A DNA stretch of 64,000 bases from Streptomyces filamentosus (GTDB lineage: Bacteria; Actinomycetota; Actinomycetes; Streptomycetales; Streptomycetaceae), in contig NZ_BNBE01000002.1 of the NCBI RefSeq assembly GCF_014654895.1, positions 992,001-1,056,000 of the forward strand. The letters run 5' to 3'. The notes under the pieces are model-generated. The model was not told the DNA's origin, did no database searches, and was given only the letters and a program-made list of their open reading frames with translations. Positions 1-8,177 of the stretch are shown piece by piece. The first letter of the stretch is position 1; the number at the start of each line of letters is the position of its first letter. Position numbers and translations under genes: made by a program.

Positions 1-108
1 ACGGCCTGGCTCTTCGACATGGGCATGATGGTCGTGCTCTGCCTGGTGCTCGGGCTGGCCGTGTCCCGGCTGCTGCGCCGCCACGAACCCGTCGTCATGC
101 GTCGCTGA
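1..108 (+). CDS. C-terminal end of a membrane protein (partial)
   Basis: Only the last 35 codons are in the window; the frame is open from base 1 to a TGA at 106-108. The peptide has one strongly hydrophobic stretch (MVVLCLVLGLAVSRLL) followed by a basic tail ending MRR. This is how the last transmembrane helix of many actinobacterial transporters ends, an ABC-2 type permease being one possibility. The next gene starts 22 bases downstream behind its own AGGAGG. The hydrophobicity is seen; the transporter assignment is a guess. Confidence 0.6.
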   Translation, partial: TAWLFDMGMMVVLCLVLGLAVSRLLRRHEPVVMRR

Positions 109-130
109 CCCGCGATCAGGAGGTGGGGCC

Positions 131-1069
131 GTGAGCGTCCCCGACCCCGTGTCGGATTTTGGATCCAGCAGGCGGGATTTTGGATCCAACATCCCGGACG
201 ATGGATTCCGGATCCAAGATGCTGGATCCAATATCCCAGGTAACGGATCCAATATCCCGAGTAATGGATCCGATATTCCGGAGGGTGGATTCGATATCTC
301 GGCTCATGGATCCGATTTCCGCCCCACGCATGTGGTGCCGCGCGGCGGCCTGCCCTCCTGGGAGGCCCCCGACCCGGGATTCCCGACGGCCCCGCTGGAC
401 GCCTTCCTGCCGGTGCGGCTGACGGAGCGGGCCGGTGACTGGGGGCGGGTGCTGTGCTCGAACGGCTGGTCCGCGTGGGTGGACGCGCGGCTGCTCGTGA
501 CGGTCCCGGAGGATCCGCCGGCGGCGGGGTCGGGGCTCGCGCGGACGGCCGACCCACGGCCGCTCATCGCGCGCGCGGAGGACGCCCTGGGCCGCTACCG
601 GCGGGCCGTGGAGGAGCTGGCGGCGGGCCGGGCGGACGGGGAGACCTTCCGGCGGCGCACCCGGGGGCTGCGGGTCGGGATGGTCGTCGACGGGGAGTCC
701 GTGTGGCTGTACGACGCGGAGCACGAACGCTGGGCGTACTGCGACGGCCTCGGCCTGGCGACGTACGCGGCCTCCTCGAAGCCCTCCCGCGCGACCGCCC
801 CGCCCCGGCCCCCCGGCCCCGCCGCCGGGCCCGAGCCGGCTGCGGAGCCCGACCCCGAGGCCGAGCCGGCTCCCGGACCCGAGGCCGGGACCGGGACCGA
901 GCCCGCTCCGGGGGTGCGGCCGGTGCCGACGGCTCCCGGGGCTCCGGTGGCGTACGAGCCGACGCAGGTGGTGCCGCGGGTCGGTCCGGGGGCGGCTGAC
1001 GCCGGGCCGCCACCGCCGCCGACGCGGGTCGTGGAGCGGCCGCCCGGGGCGGCGGAGGGCGGGGAGTGA
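131..1069 (+). CDS. SH3-like domain protein with N-terminal heptapeptide repeats
   Basis: 312 residues. GTG start at 131 with AGGAGG at 119-124. Residues about 8-66 are a tandem heptapeptide repeat (GSNIPDD, GFRIQDA, GSNIPGN, GSNIPSN, GSDIPEG, GFDISAH and similar), coded by a 21-base-period DNA array. The conserved-looking part follows: THVVPRGGLPSWEAPDP, then a segment typical of SH3-like folds (LPVRLTERAGDWGRVLCSNGWSAWVDARLL, in two blocks) and a helical region near 155-205. The C-terminal third is Pro/Ala/Glu-rich. From memory, relatives in Streptomyces sit beside Ser/Thr kinases and begin close to the THVVP motif, so the repeats look like an in-frame insertion. The stop overlaps the kinase start by one base, so the two are co-translated. 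Function unknown; a partner or substrate of the kinase is inferred. Confidence 0.75.
   Translation: MSVPDPVSDFGSSRRDFGSNIPDDGFRIQDAGSNIPGNGSNIPSNGSDIPEGGFDISAHGSDFRPTHVVPRGGLPSWEAPDPGFPTAPLDAFLPVRLTERAGDWGRVLCSNGWSAWVDARLLVTVPEDPPAAGSGLARTADPRPLIARAEDALGRYRRAVEELAAGRADGETFRRRTRGLRVGMVVDGESVWLYDAEHERWAYCDGLGLATYAASSKPSRATAPPRPPGPAAGPEPAAEPDPEAEPAPGPEAGTGTEPAPGVRPVPTAPGAPVAYEPTQVVPRVGPGAADAGPPPPPTRVVERPPGAAEGGE
154..329. repeat. GGATCC heptamer array 1 (7/21-base grid)
   Basis: GGATCC occurs at 161, 182, 210, 224, 245, 266 and 308, with GGATTC variants at 203 and 287. All intervals are multiples of 7, mostly 21. Typical units are GGATCCAATATCCC plus a variable heptamer. The first two units both begin GGATTTTGGATCCA (154 and 175). 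The stretch is clearly richer in A/T than its surroundings, and long reading frames run through it in more than one frame. It lies inside the 131-1069 gene and keeps its frame because 21 is divisible by 3. The same 15-mer opens array 2 near 15664. Confidence 0.9.
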
Positions 1070-2073
1070 TGGCGGGGCGGGACGGGGCGCGGGACACGGG
1101 GCTTCCGGCGGGGCGGCCGTCGGGGCTCGTGGGGAAGGAGATCGCCGGGTACCGGGTGGAGGCGGAGATCGGGCGCGGCGGGATGGCCGTCGTCTACCGG
1201 GCGCGGGACCTGCGGCTGGACCGGACGGTGGCGCTGAAGCTGCTGGCGCCGGAGCTGGCCCGCAACGACACCTTCCGGAAGCGGTTCGCGCACGAGTCCC
1301 GGGTGGCGGCGTCGATCGACCACCCGCACATCGTGCCGGTCTTCGAGGCGGGCGAGACGGAGGGCGTCCTGTACATCGCGATGCGGTACGTGGCGGGGCA
1401 GGACCTGGTGGCGCTGCTGGCCCGGGAGGGGCCGCTGCCGCCCCCGACGGCGGTGCGGATCGCGGCGCAGGTGGCGTCGGCGCTGGACGCGGCGCACGCG
1501 CACGACCTGGTGCACCGGGACGTGAAGCCGGGGAACGTCCTGGTGGCGGAGGGCACCGACCGGGACCATCCGGAGCACGTGTACCTCACGGACTTCGGGT
1601 TGACGAAGAAGTCGCTGTCGCTGACGGGGTTCACCACGGTGGGCGAGTTCGTGGGCACGCTGGACTACGTGGCGCCGGAGCAGATCTCGGGGAAGCCGGT
1701 GGACGGGCGCTGCGACGTGTACGGGCTGGCGTGCGTGGTCTTCGAGACGCTGGCCGGGGTGCCGCCGTTCCGCCGCGAGACGGACTGGGCGGTGCTGTGG
1801 GCGCAGCAGTACGACCCGCCGCCCCCGCTGGCCGAGCACCGGCCGGGGCTGCCGGAGGCGGTGGACGCGGTGTTCGCGCGGGCGCTGGCGAAGACGCCGG
1901 AGGAGCGGTACGGGACGTGCCTGGAGTTCGTCGCGGAGCTGCGGGCGGCCCTGGCCCGGGCCCCGGGCGGCCCCGCGCCGGCGACCGGACCGGGGCACCG
2001 GTCGCCGGGGCCGCCGCGGGAACCTCCGGGGTGGGCCCGTCCGGTGTTCCGGCGCCTGGACGTCCGTCCCTAG
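1069..2073 (+). CDS. Ser/Thr protein kinase, soluble, PknB-like
   Basis: 334 residues, beginning at ATG 1069 inside the TGA of the previous gene; GTG at 1066 is an in-frame alternative. A complete Hanks-type kinase domain occupies about residues 28-300. The glycine loop is GRGGMAVVY (36-43), the ATP lysine is K57 in VALKLL, the catalytic loop is HRDVKPGN (149-156), then DFG (175-177) and an APEQI motif. The tail is short and Pro/Gly-rich. There is no transmembrane helix and no PASTA or other sensor domain, unlike PknB itself, so it should be a cytoplasmic phosphotransferase. It probably works with the SH3-like protein encoded immediately upstream. Confidence 0.93.
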   Translation: MAGRDGARDTGLPAGRPSGLVGKEIAGYRVEAEIGRGGMAVVYRARDLRLDRTVALKLLAPELARNDTFRKRFAHESRVAASIDHPHIVPVFEAGETEGVLYIAMRYVAGQDLVALLAREGPLPPPTAVRIAAQVASALDAAHAHDLVHRDVKPGNVLVAEGTDRDHPEHVYLTDFGLTKKSLSLTGFTTVGEFVGTLDYVAPEQISGKPVDGRCDVYGLACVVFETLAGVPPFRRETDWAVLWAQQYDPPPPLAEHRPGLPEAVDAVFARALAKTPEERYGTCLEFVAELRAALARAPGGPAPATGPGHRSPGPPREPPGWARPVFRRLDVRP

Positions 2074-2085
2074 ATCCCCGGCGCC

Positions 2086-3492
2086 CTAGATCCCTGGCGC
2101 CCCAGGTCCGTGGGCCCCTGCCGTGGGCCCCTGGCTCTCCGGCGCTCCCTTGCGGGGGCCGGGGGCGTCGGTGGGGAGGCGGCCCGGGTGGCGGAGGCGG
2201 GGGGCGAGGAGGCCGGCGAGGAAGCCGGTGGCGAGGCCCCAGAGGAGGGCGAGGCCCGCGGTGCGCCACACGTCGGGCCGGAGCACGACCTCGCCGCCGA
2301 GACCGCCCAGGTCGCCGATGCCGAGGACCGACAGGCCGAAGCGCGCCTCGACGAGGGTGAGGGGGGTGATGGCGAGCATGGTGAGGCCGAAGCCGACGCC
2401 GAGGTGCAGGGCGTGCCGCCAGGCCGGCACGCCGGCCGGGGACCGTACGGCGGCGAGGAGGGCGGCGGCGAGGACGAGGACGGCGGCGACGGGCAGCAGC
2501 CACCAGGCGCGGGCGTCCTGGGCGGCGAGCGAGGAGAGGTCCACCGTGGACAGGCCGGTGCCGTCGCCGTCGCGGAGGACGGCGTCGAGGACCTGGGGCA
2601 TGGGCAGGCCGAAGGGGCCCTCGACGCGGCCCTCCCAGGAGCCGCCGATGCCGACGCCGAGGGCGAGCCAGCTGACGTTGGGGAGGCCCAGGAGGAGGAC
2701 GGCGAGGGTCTCGGCGGCGTGTCCCCTGGTGGCGGCGACGACCAGGCCGACTGCCACGTACGCGAGGAGGAGCAGGAGCATCGCCGAGGCGGCGGGCCGG
2801 ATCGCCTGCTGGTGGCGCAGCAGGCGCGCGGGGAGGGGGCTGGCGCGGGAGACGAGGAGGGCGACGAGGAGCACGCCGAGGATCCACAGGAGGCCGTGGC
2901 CGAGGGTGGGGCCGAGGAGGGTGCGGAAGCCGACGGTGGGGTTCGCGGCGTCGAGGAGTTCGCCGAAGAGGTCGGCGAGGGGTTCCTCGGAGGTGCCGGT
3001 GTCGCCGAGGGAGAGCCGGAAGTCGTGGCGGGCGAGGGCGGCCAGTCCGGCGAGGGCGGCCAGCCAGAGGACGGTGACGGCGGCGGCGCGGGCCGCGAGG
3101 TCGCCGACCCGGACCACGGCGTGGTGGCGGAGCGGGCGGAGGAAGACGGCGCCGGCGGCGAGCGCGCCGAGGAGGGTGACGGTGAGGGGCATCGCGGTCA
3201 GTTCGCCCTGGGCGCCGGCGAGGGAGCCGGCCGATCCGGTGATCTCGACCTGTCCTCCGGCGGCCATGACGACGACCGCCGCGAGGACGGCGCCGAAGCC
3301 GCCGGGCAGGTCGGCCGCGCCGGCGGCCCAGAGGCCGAGTCCGGCGGTGACGGCCATGACGGCGTAGCCCGCGGCGACGGCGGCGAGGGCCTGGAGGGCG
3401 ATGCGGAGTCCCGCCCGGACCGGGTCGCCGGCGGCGCCGGGGGTGCCCGGGCCGGTGGCGGGGGGCGGAGTGGTGGGGAGCCGACTGCTCAC
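2086..3492 (-). CDS. streptophobe-family polytopic membrane protein
   Basis: About 468 residues if started at GTG 3492 (VSSRLPTTPPP); the frame stays open to 3738, so the start is uncertain and no strong ribosome site decides it. After a Pro-rich head there are about ten hydrophobic segments, for example IALQALAAVAAGYAVMAV and LLWILGVLLVALLVS. The C-terminus is polar (TDAPGPRKGAPES). This large hydrophobic architecture matches the 'streptophobe' family restricted to Streptomyces and relatives, whose function is unknown. It is convergent with the kinase gene, only 12 bases separating their stops. Confidence 0.75.
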   Translation of the reverse strand: MSSRLPTTPPPATGPGTPGAAGDPVRAGLRIALQALAAVAAGYAVMAVTAGLGLWAAGAADLPGGFGAVLAAVVVMAAGGQVEITGSAGSLAGAQGELTAMPLTVTLLGALAAGAVFLRPLRHHAVVRVGDLAARAAAVTVLWLAALAGLAALARHDFRLSLGDTGTSEEPLADLFGELLDAANPTVGFRTLLGPTLGHGLLWILGVLLVALLVSRASPLPARLLRHQQAIRPAASAMLLLLLAYVAVGLVVAATRGHAAETLAVLLLGLPNVSWLALGVGIGGSWEGRVEGPFGLPMPQVLDAVLRDGDGTGLSTVDLSSLAAQDARAWWLLPVAAVLVLAAALLAAVRSPAGVPAWRHALHLGVGFGLTMLAITPLTLVEARFGLSVLGIGDLGGLGGEVVLRPDVWRTAGLALLWGLATGFLAGLLAPRLRHPGRLPTDAPGPRKGAPESQGPTAGAHGPGAPGI

Positions 3493-3979
3493 CCTGACCA
3501 CGCTAGTCCGGCCCGGGCGGCTCCGCCTGCGGGTGCGGTGCGTCCGGCCCCTCTCCCCGCTCCCTCCGCCCGTGCCGACCGGCTCCTCCGTTCGTCCGGT
3601 CCCTCCCCCTGCCCCCTTCGTCCGTACCGGTCGGCGGGCCGTCGGAGGGGAGCGCCGGCCGGCCCGCCGCGCGGGTCGGTGACGTTCGGTGAACACGGCC
3701 GCATAGGAGGCATCCCTAACCCGATCCCGCGCCGCCAAACGGGCTTCCGACCGACGATGCGATAACGCTCCGGAAGCGCCGCGAGACGGCCGGAAGGTGT
3801 TATGCCGTCGTTATAAAAGAAAGATTTGTTCCGGTTTAAGCGCATTACACCCCCCGGATTCCGGACGATGATCGTCCGGACTTCACCAGGTCGCCGCCGG
3901 GCCATAACACGGACCATCTCTCCCGCGGAACCCCTCGGGGCGAGGAAGTTCACGGCTGCTCTGGGTAACTTCGGCGCCC
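3493..3979. other. intergenic region upstream of ectA
   Basis: No convincing gene; reading frames here lack coding-like composition. It holds a GC-rich part next to the streptophobe start and then an AT-rich stretch at about 3798-3840 (GTTATGCC, TTATAAAAGAAAG), which is the likely ectoine promoter region. An imperfect inverted repeat flanks it (ATAACGCTCCGG near 3762 and CCGGAAGGTGTTAT near 3790-3803), a candidate operator. A second ATAAC lies near 3902. Osmotic control of ectABCD is known in streptomycetes, but which protein binds here cannot be read from the sequence. Confidence 0.5.
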
Positions 3980-4528
3980 ATGACAACAGCTCACACAGCA
4001 CCGGAACACCTCCGGGAGGAAGCGCCGGTCTCCGTCCGGGACTGGACCGTCGGGCGGCCCCGGACCGGCGACGGCGCCCAACTCTGGCGGCTCGCAAGGG
4101 AGTCCGGGACGCTGGACGTCAACTCCTCCTACAGCTACCTCCTGTGGTGCCGGGACTTCGCCGGGACCTCGGCCGTCGCCCGGGACGCGGACGGCCGGCC
4201 GATGGGCTTCGTGACCGGCTACCTGCGCCCGGACGCGCCGGGAACGCTCCTGGTGTGGCAGGTCGCCGTCGACGCGGCGTACCGGGGGCGGGGCGTCGCA
4301 GGGGCGCTCCTCGACCACCTCTCCGAGCGCGTCGCCGCCGCGCACCCGCTCGACGCCGTCGAGACGACCATCACCCCGGACAACCAGGCGTCCGAGCGGC
4401 TGTTCGGCGCCTACGCGCGGCGGCACGGCGCCCGCGTCAGCCGGACGGTGCTCTTCCCGTCCGGTGCCTTCCCGGCGCCCGGCCACGAGGCCGAGGTGCT
4501 GCACCGCATCGCGCCGCTGGCCTTCTGA
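3980..4528 (+). CDS. ectA: L-2,4-diaminobutyrate N-gamma-acetyltransferase
   Basis: 182 residues, GNAT fold. It acetylates L-2,4-diaminobutyrate with acetyl-CoA, the second step of ectoine synthesis. Family features visible: the N-terminal substrate region with LDVNSSYSYLLWCRDF, the acetyl-CoA loop AYRGRGVAGALL near residues 99-110, and the ITPDNQASERLF motif. The length is normal for EctA. The ATG at 3980 has no clear Shine-Dalgarno sequence ahead of it (GGGTAACTTCGGCGCCC), which is odd for the first gene of an operon. First gene of ectABCD; ectB follows after 46 bases. Confidence 0.95.
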   Translation: MTTAHTAPEHLREEAPVSVRDWTVGRPRTGDGAQLWRLARESGTLDVNSSYSYLLWCRDFAGTSAVARDADGRPMGFVTGYLRPDAPGTLLVWQVAVDAAYRGRGVAGALLDHLSERVAAAHPLDAVETTITPDNQASERLFGAYARRHGARVSRTVLFPSGAFPAPGHEAEVLHRIAPLAF

Positions 4529-4574
4529 GGCGATCCGCCCGCCCATTCCACCACCCCATGCACTGGAGTCCCGC

Positions 4575-5831
4575 ATGACGCTCATCGCAGGAACCGTCCC
4601 GACCGTCTTCGAGACCGTCGAGTCGGAGGTGCGCAGCTACTGCCGCGCCTGGCCCACCGTCTTCGAACGCGCCACGGGCAGCCGTCTGTACGACGAGCAC
4701 GGCCGTCCCTTCCTCGACTTCTTCGCGGGGGCGGGTTCGCTCAACTACGGCCACAACAACCCCGTCCTCAAGCGCCCGCTCCTCGACTACCTCGGGAGCG
4801 ACGGCATCACCCACGGCCTCGACATGTCGACGACGGCCAAACGGAGCTTCCTGGAGACCTTCCGCTCGGCCGTCCTGGAACCGCGCGGCCTCCCCTACAA
4901 GGTGATGTTCCCCGGCCCGACCGGCACCAACGCCGTCGAGGCGGCACTCAAGCTCGCCCGCAAGGTCACCGGCCGGAAGACGGTGGTCTCCTTCACCAAC
5001 GCCTTCCACGGCATGTCCCTGGGCTCGCTCGCCCTCACCGGCAACGCCGGGAAGCGCGCCGGGGCCGGCGTGCCGCTGTCGCACACCACGCAGATGCCGT
5101 TCGACCACTACCTCGGCGGCAGGACCCCGGACTTCCTCTGGTTCGAGCGGCTCCTGGAGGACTCGGGGTCCGGCCTCGACCATCCGGCCGCCGTAATCGT
5201 CGAGACCGTCCAGGGCGAGGGCGGGGTCAACGTCGCCCGCGCGGAGTGGCTGCGCGGCCTCGCCGACCTGTGCCGCCGCCGGGACATGCTGCTCATCGTC
5301 GACGACATCCAGATGGGCTGCGGCCGCACCGGCGACTTCTTCTCCTTCGAGGAGGCCGGCATCACCCCCGACGTCGTGACCCTGTCGAAGTCCATCAGCG
5401 GCTACGGACTGCCCATGTCGCTCTGCCTGTTCCGCGACGAGCTCGACGTGTGGGAGCCCGGTGAGCACAACGGCACCTTCCGCGGCAACAACCCGGCCTT
5501 CGTCACCGCCACCGCCGCCCTCGACGCCTACTGGCGGGACACGACGCTGCGGGACCGCACCCTGCGGCGGTCCGCGGCGGTCGGCGCCGCGCTGGGCGAG
5601 CTCGGCCCCGACTGCTCCGCGCGGGGGCGGGGGCTGGTGTGGGGGCTGGAGTTCGCGGACGGGGAGCGCGCCCGGGCGGTGTGCCGGCGCGCCTTCGACC
5701 TGGGGCTGCTGGTGGAGACGTCCGGCCCGCGCGACGAGGTGGTGAAGCTGCTGCCGCCGCTGACCGTCACCGACGACGAACTGGACGAGGGCCTCGGCAT
5801 CCTCGCCCGCGCCGTCCGCCACACCGCCTGA
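4575..5831 (+). CDS. ectB: diaminobutyrate-2-oxoglutarate transaminase
   Basis: 418 residues, class III PLP aminotransferase. It makes L-2,4-diaminobutyrate from aspartate semialdehyde and glutamate, the entry step to ectoine. Visible features: GPTGTNAVEAALKLAR (cofactor phosphate region), TNAFHGMSLG, the VDDIQMGCGRTG block, and the PLP lysine in VTLSKSISGYG near residue 275. The C-terminal small domain is complete. The ATG at 4575 follows GGAG at 4565. It shares its operon with ectA and ectC. Confidence 0.96.
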   Translation: MTLIAGTVPTVFETVESEVRSYCRAWPTVFERATGSRLYDEHGRPFLDFFAGAGSLNYGHNNPVLKRPLLDYLGSDGITHGLDMSTTAKRSFLETFRSAVLEPRGLPYKVMFPGPTGTNAVEAALKLARKVTGRKTVVSFTNAFHGMSLGSLALTGNAGKRAGAGVPLSHTTQMPFDHYLGGRTPDFLWFERLLEDSGSGLDHPAAVIVETVQGEGGVNVARAEWLRGLADLCRRRDMLLIVDDIQMGCGRTGDFFSFEEAGITPDVVTLSKSISGYGLPMSLCLFRDELDVWEPGEHNGTFRGNNPAFVTATAALDAYWRDTTLRDRTLRRSAAVGAALGELGPDCSARGRGLVWGLEFADGERARAVCRRAFDLGLLVETSGPRDEVVKLLPPLTVTDDELDEGLGILARAVRHTA

Positions 5832-5862
5832 ACCCGCTCCCCCGCACCGAAAGGAACGCCCC

Positions 5863-6267
5863 GTGATCGTCCGCACCTTCGCCGAGCTGGAGAACACCGA
5901 ACGGCACGTCAGGTCCGCCTCCGGCACCTGGGAGAGCCGGCGGATCGTCCTCGCCCGCGAGCGCGTCGGCTTCTCCCTCCACGAGACCGTCCTGTACGCC
6001 GGGACCGAGACCTCCATGTGGTACGCGAACCACGTGGAGGCCGTCGTCTGCACCGCCGGCGAGGCCGAGCTCACCGACCACGAGACCGGGGCGACGTACA
6101 GGATCGTCCCCGGGACCCTGTACCTCCTCGACGGCCACGAGCGGCACACCCTCCGGGTCAAGGAGGACTTCCGCTGCCTGTGCGTCTTCAACCCGCCGGT
6201 GACCGGCCGGGAGGACCACGACGCGAACGGCGTCTACCCGCTGCTCACCGAACCCGGCGACGCCTGA
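5863..6267 (+). CDS. ectC: L-ectoine synthase
   Basis: 134 residues, a cupin-fold enzyme that cyclises N-gamma-acetyl-diaminobutyrate to ectoine. It starts at GTG 5863 behind GAAAGGA. Conserved family segments are present: MIVRTFAELENTERHV, the ETSMWYANHVEAVVCTAGEAEL metal region (read in two parts), the TLYLLDGHERHTLR block near residues 85-99, and CVFNPPVTGREDHD toward the end. Full family length. It lies between ectB (31-base gap) and ectD. Confidence 0.96.
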   Translation: MIVRTFAELENTERHVRSASGTWESRRIVLARERVGFSLHETVLYAGTETSMWYANHVEAVVCTAGEAELTDHETGATYRIVPGTLYLLDGHERHTLRVKEDFRCLCVFNPPVTGREDHDANGVYPLLTEPGDA

Positions 6268-6320
6268 CCGCCCCGTGGACCCCGCATCCCCGCCGTACGA
6301 CACGAGAAAGGCCCCCCACG

Positions 6321-7220
6321 ATGACCACCGCCCCCGCCCGCCCCGTCGACCCCTACCCCACCCGCGGCGCCGAGGAGGCGCTCGTCTACCGGAAGGAGCC
6401 CGTCGTCTGGTCCGAGCCCGGCACCCCCGGCCCCTTCTGGCCGCGCGAGCTGGAGGAGTACGAGCGCAACGGCTTCTTCGCCGTCGACGCCCTCGTCACC
6501 CCCGACGAGGTCACCGAACTCCGCGCCGAGCTGGACCGGCTGGTCACCGATCCGCGCGTCCGGGAGGACGAGCGGGCGATCGTCGAGCCCCGGTCCCGGG
6601 AGATCCGGTCCGTCTTCGAGGTGCACCGGATCAGCGAGGTGTTCGCCCGGCTCGCCGCCGACCCCCGGCTCGTGGACCGGGCCCGGCAGATCCTCGGCTC
6701 CGACGTCTACGTCCACCAGTCCCGGATCAACGTCAAGCCCGGCTTCGGCGCCAGCGGCTTCTACTGGCACTCCGACTTCGAGACCTGGCACGCCGAGGAC
6801 GGGCTGCCCCTCATGCGGGCCGTGTCGGTGTCGATCGCGCTGACCCCGAACTTCACCACCAACGGCAGCCTCATGATCATGCCGGGCTCGCACCGCACCT
6901 TCCTCGGCTGCGCGGGCGAGACCCCGGAGGACAACTACAAGCGGTCGCTGCGGATGCAGGACGCCGGCACCCCCTCGCGGAAGGCGCTGGCGACCTTCGC
7001 CGAGGCGTGCGGCATCGAGCACTTCACCGGCGCGGCGGGGTCCGCCGTCTGGTTCGACTGCAACGCCCTGCACGGTTCCGGCGACAACATCACGCCCTTC
7101 CCCCGCAGCAACGTCTTCCTCGTCTTCAACAGCGTGGAGAACGCGCCGGAACGGCCCTTCGCCGCGCCCGTCCGCCGCCCCTCCTTCATCACGGCCCGGG
7201 ACACCACCCCCCTCGGCTGA
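6321..7220 (+). CDS. ectD: ectoine 5-hydroxylase
   Basis: 299 residues, Fe(II)/2-oxoglutarate dioxygenase converting ectoine to 5-hydroxyectoine. The iron ligand motif HSDFETWHAEDG is near residue 150, with the distal histidine in CNALHGSGDN near residue 250. INVKPGFGASGFYWHSD and GSLMIMPGSHRTF are hallmark EctD segments. ATG at 6321 follows GAGAAAGG. It closes the biosynthetic set, so this organism should make both ectoine and hydroxyectoine. The ehu transporter genes follow after 45 bases. Confidence 0.96.
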   Translation: MTTAPARPVDPYPTRGAEEALVYRKEPVVWSEPGTPGPFWPRELEEYERNGFFAVDALVTPDEVTELRAELDRLVTDPRVREDERAIVEPRSREIRSVFEVHRISEVFARLAADPRLVDRARQILGSDVYVHQSRINVKPGFGASGFYWHSDFETWHAEDGLPLMRAVSVSIALTPNFTTNGSLMIMPGSHRTFLGCAGETPEDNYKRSLRMQDAGTPSRKALATFAEACGIEHFTGAAGSAVWFDCNALHGSGDNITPFPRSNVFLVFNSVENAPERPFAAPVRRPSFITARDTTPLG

Positions 7221-7265
7221 ACCCTCGCCCCCCTCTCCGCCGCATTCCCTGCCGAAAGGACGGAC

Positions 7266-8177
7266 ATGACCACGCACCCCTCCCGCAGACGCCTCCTGAC
7301 CCGGGGCGCGTTCCTCGGCGGGGCCCTCGCCGTGCCGGGGTTCCTCGCCGCGTGCAGCCGTACGGAGGCGGGCACCGGGGCGCCGGCCGGTGACGCGGAC
7401 CTGCTGGAGAGGCTGCGGAAGCAGGGGCACGTCCGGGTGGGCTTCGCCGGGGAGGCGCCGTACGGCTTCCAGGACGGCGGCACGCTCGCCGGGGAGGCCC
7501 CCACCCTCCACCGGGAGATCTTCACCGCCCTGGGCGTCCCCGAACTCCGGCCCACGCTGACCGAGTTCGGGTCCCTGGTGCCCGGTCTGCTCGCCGGACG
7601 GTTCGACGTGGTCAGCGCCGGCATGGCCATCACGCCCGAGCGCTGCGCCAAAGTGGCCTTCTCCGAGCCGGAGTTCGTCTCGCCCACCGCGCTCATGGTC
7701 CGCCGGGGCAACCCGAAGGGGCTGGACGACCTGGCGTCGTGTGCGGCGGGGAAGGTCCGCGTCGGCGTCCTGACGGCCGCCGTGGAGGCCGCGTACGCGA
7801 AGGCGGCGGGCGTCCCCGACGGGTCCGTGGTGACGGTGGCGAAGCAGCAGGACGGTCTGGACGCACTGCTCGCGGGCCGGATCGACGCCTTCGCCCTCAC
7901 CGGCATCTCGCTGCGCTGGCTCGCCCGCACCAACCGGGGGGCCGCCGTGGAGGTCCTCGAACCGTTCGTGCCGGTCGTCGACGGGGTGAAGCGGTACAGT
8001 CCCGGCGGCGCCGTGTTCCGGCAGGGCGCCGTCTCCCTGCGGAGGGCCTTCGACGAGCGGCTCGCCGCCATCACCGGCGACCCCGCCCGCTACGTACGGC
8101 TGATCGGGAAGTACGGCTTCACCGAACGCGAGGTGCCGCCGCGCACCCTGCGCACCGCGGAGCTGTGCGCGGGATGA
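7266..8177 (+). CDS. ehuB: ectoine/hydroxyectoine ABC transporter substrate-binding lipoprotein
   Basis: 303 residues, extracytoplasmic solute-binding protein family 3. The N-terminus has Arg-Arg-Arg (RRRLL) and a lipobox LAAC with the lipidated cysteine at residue 30. The remainder is the two-lobed binding fold (VRVGFAGEAPYGF, LLAGRFDVVSAGMAITPERC, YAKAAGVPD). Placement directly behind ectABCD and in front of two permeases and an ATPase identifies it as EhuB. The substrate is inferred from context and family resemblance. Its TGA overlaps the ehuC ATG by four bases. Confidence 0.9.
   Translation: MTTHPSRRRLLTRGAFLGGALAVPGFLAACSRTEAGTGAPAGDADLLERLRKQGHVRVGFAGEAPYGFQDGGTLAGEAPTLHREIFTALGVPELRPTLTEFGSLVPGLLAGRFDVVSAGMAITPERCAKVAFSEPEFVSPTALMVRRGNPKGLDDLASCAAGKVRVGVLTAAVEAAYAKAAGVPDGSVVTVAKQQDGLDALLAGRIDAFALTGISLRWLARTNRGAAVEVLEPFVPVVDGVKRYSPGGAVFRQGAVSLRRAFDERLAAITGDPARYVRLIGKYGFTEREVPPRTLRTAELCAG

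Noticed and set aside
154..329. CRISPR array
   Set aside because: Repeat unit is 7-21 bases with no unique spacers of 30-40 bases, and no cas genes are in the window.
595..1998. 467-codon minus-strand ORF over the kinase
   Set aside because: Arg/Pro/His-rich shadow with no coherent fold.
2110..3765. 551-codon plus-strand ORF opposite the streptophobe gene
   Set aside because: Glu/Gly/Ala-only composition, no domain; it is the antisense shadow of the membrane protein.
4437..6191. 584-codon minus-strand ORF across ectA-ectC
   Set aside because: Antisense to three well supported ectoine genes and without recognisable motifs.
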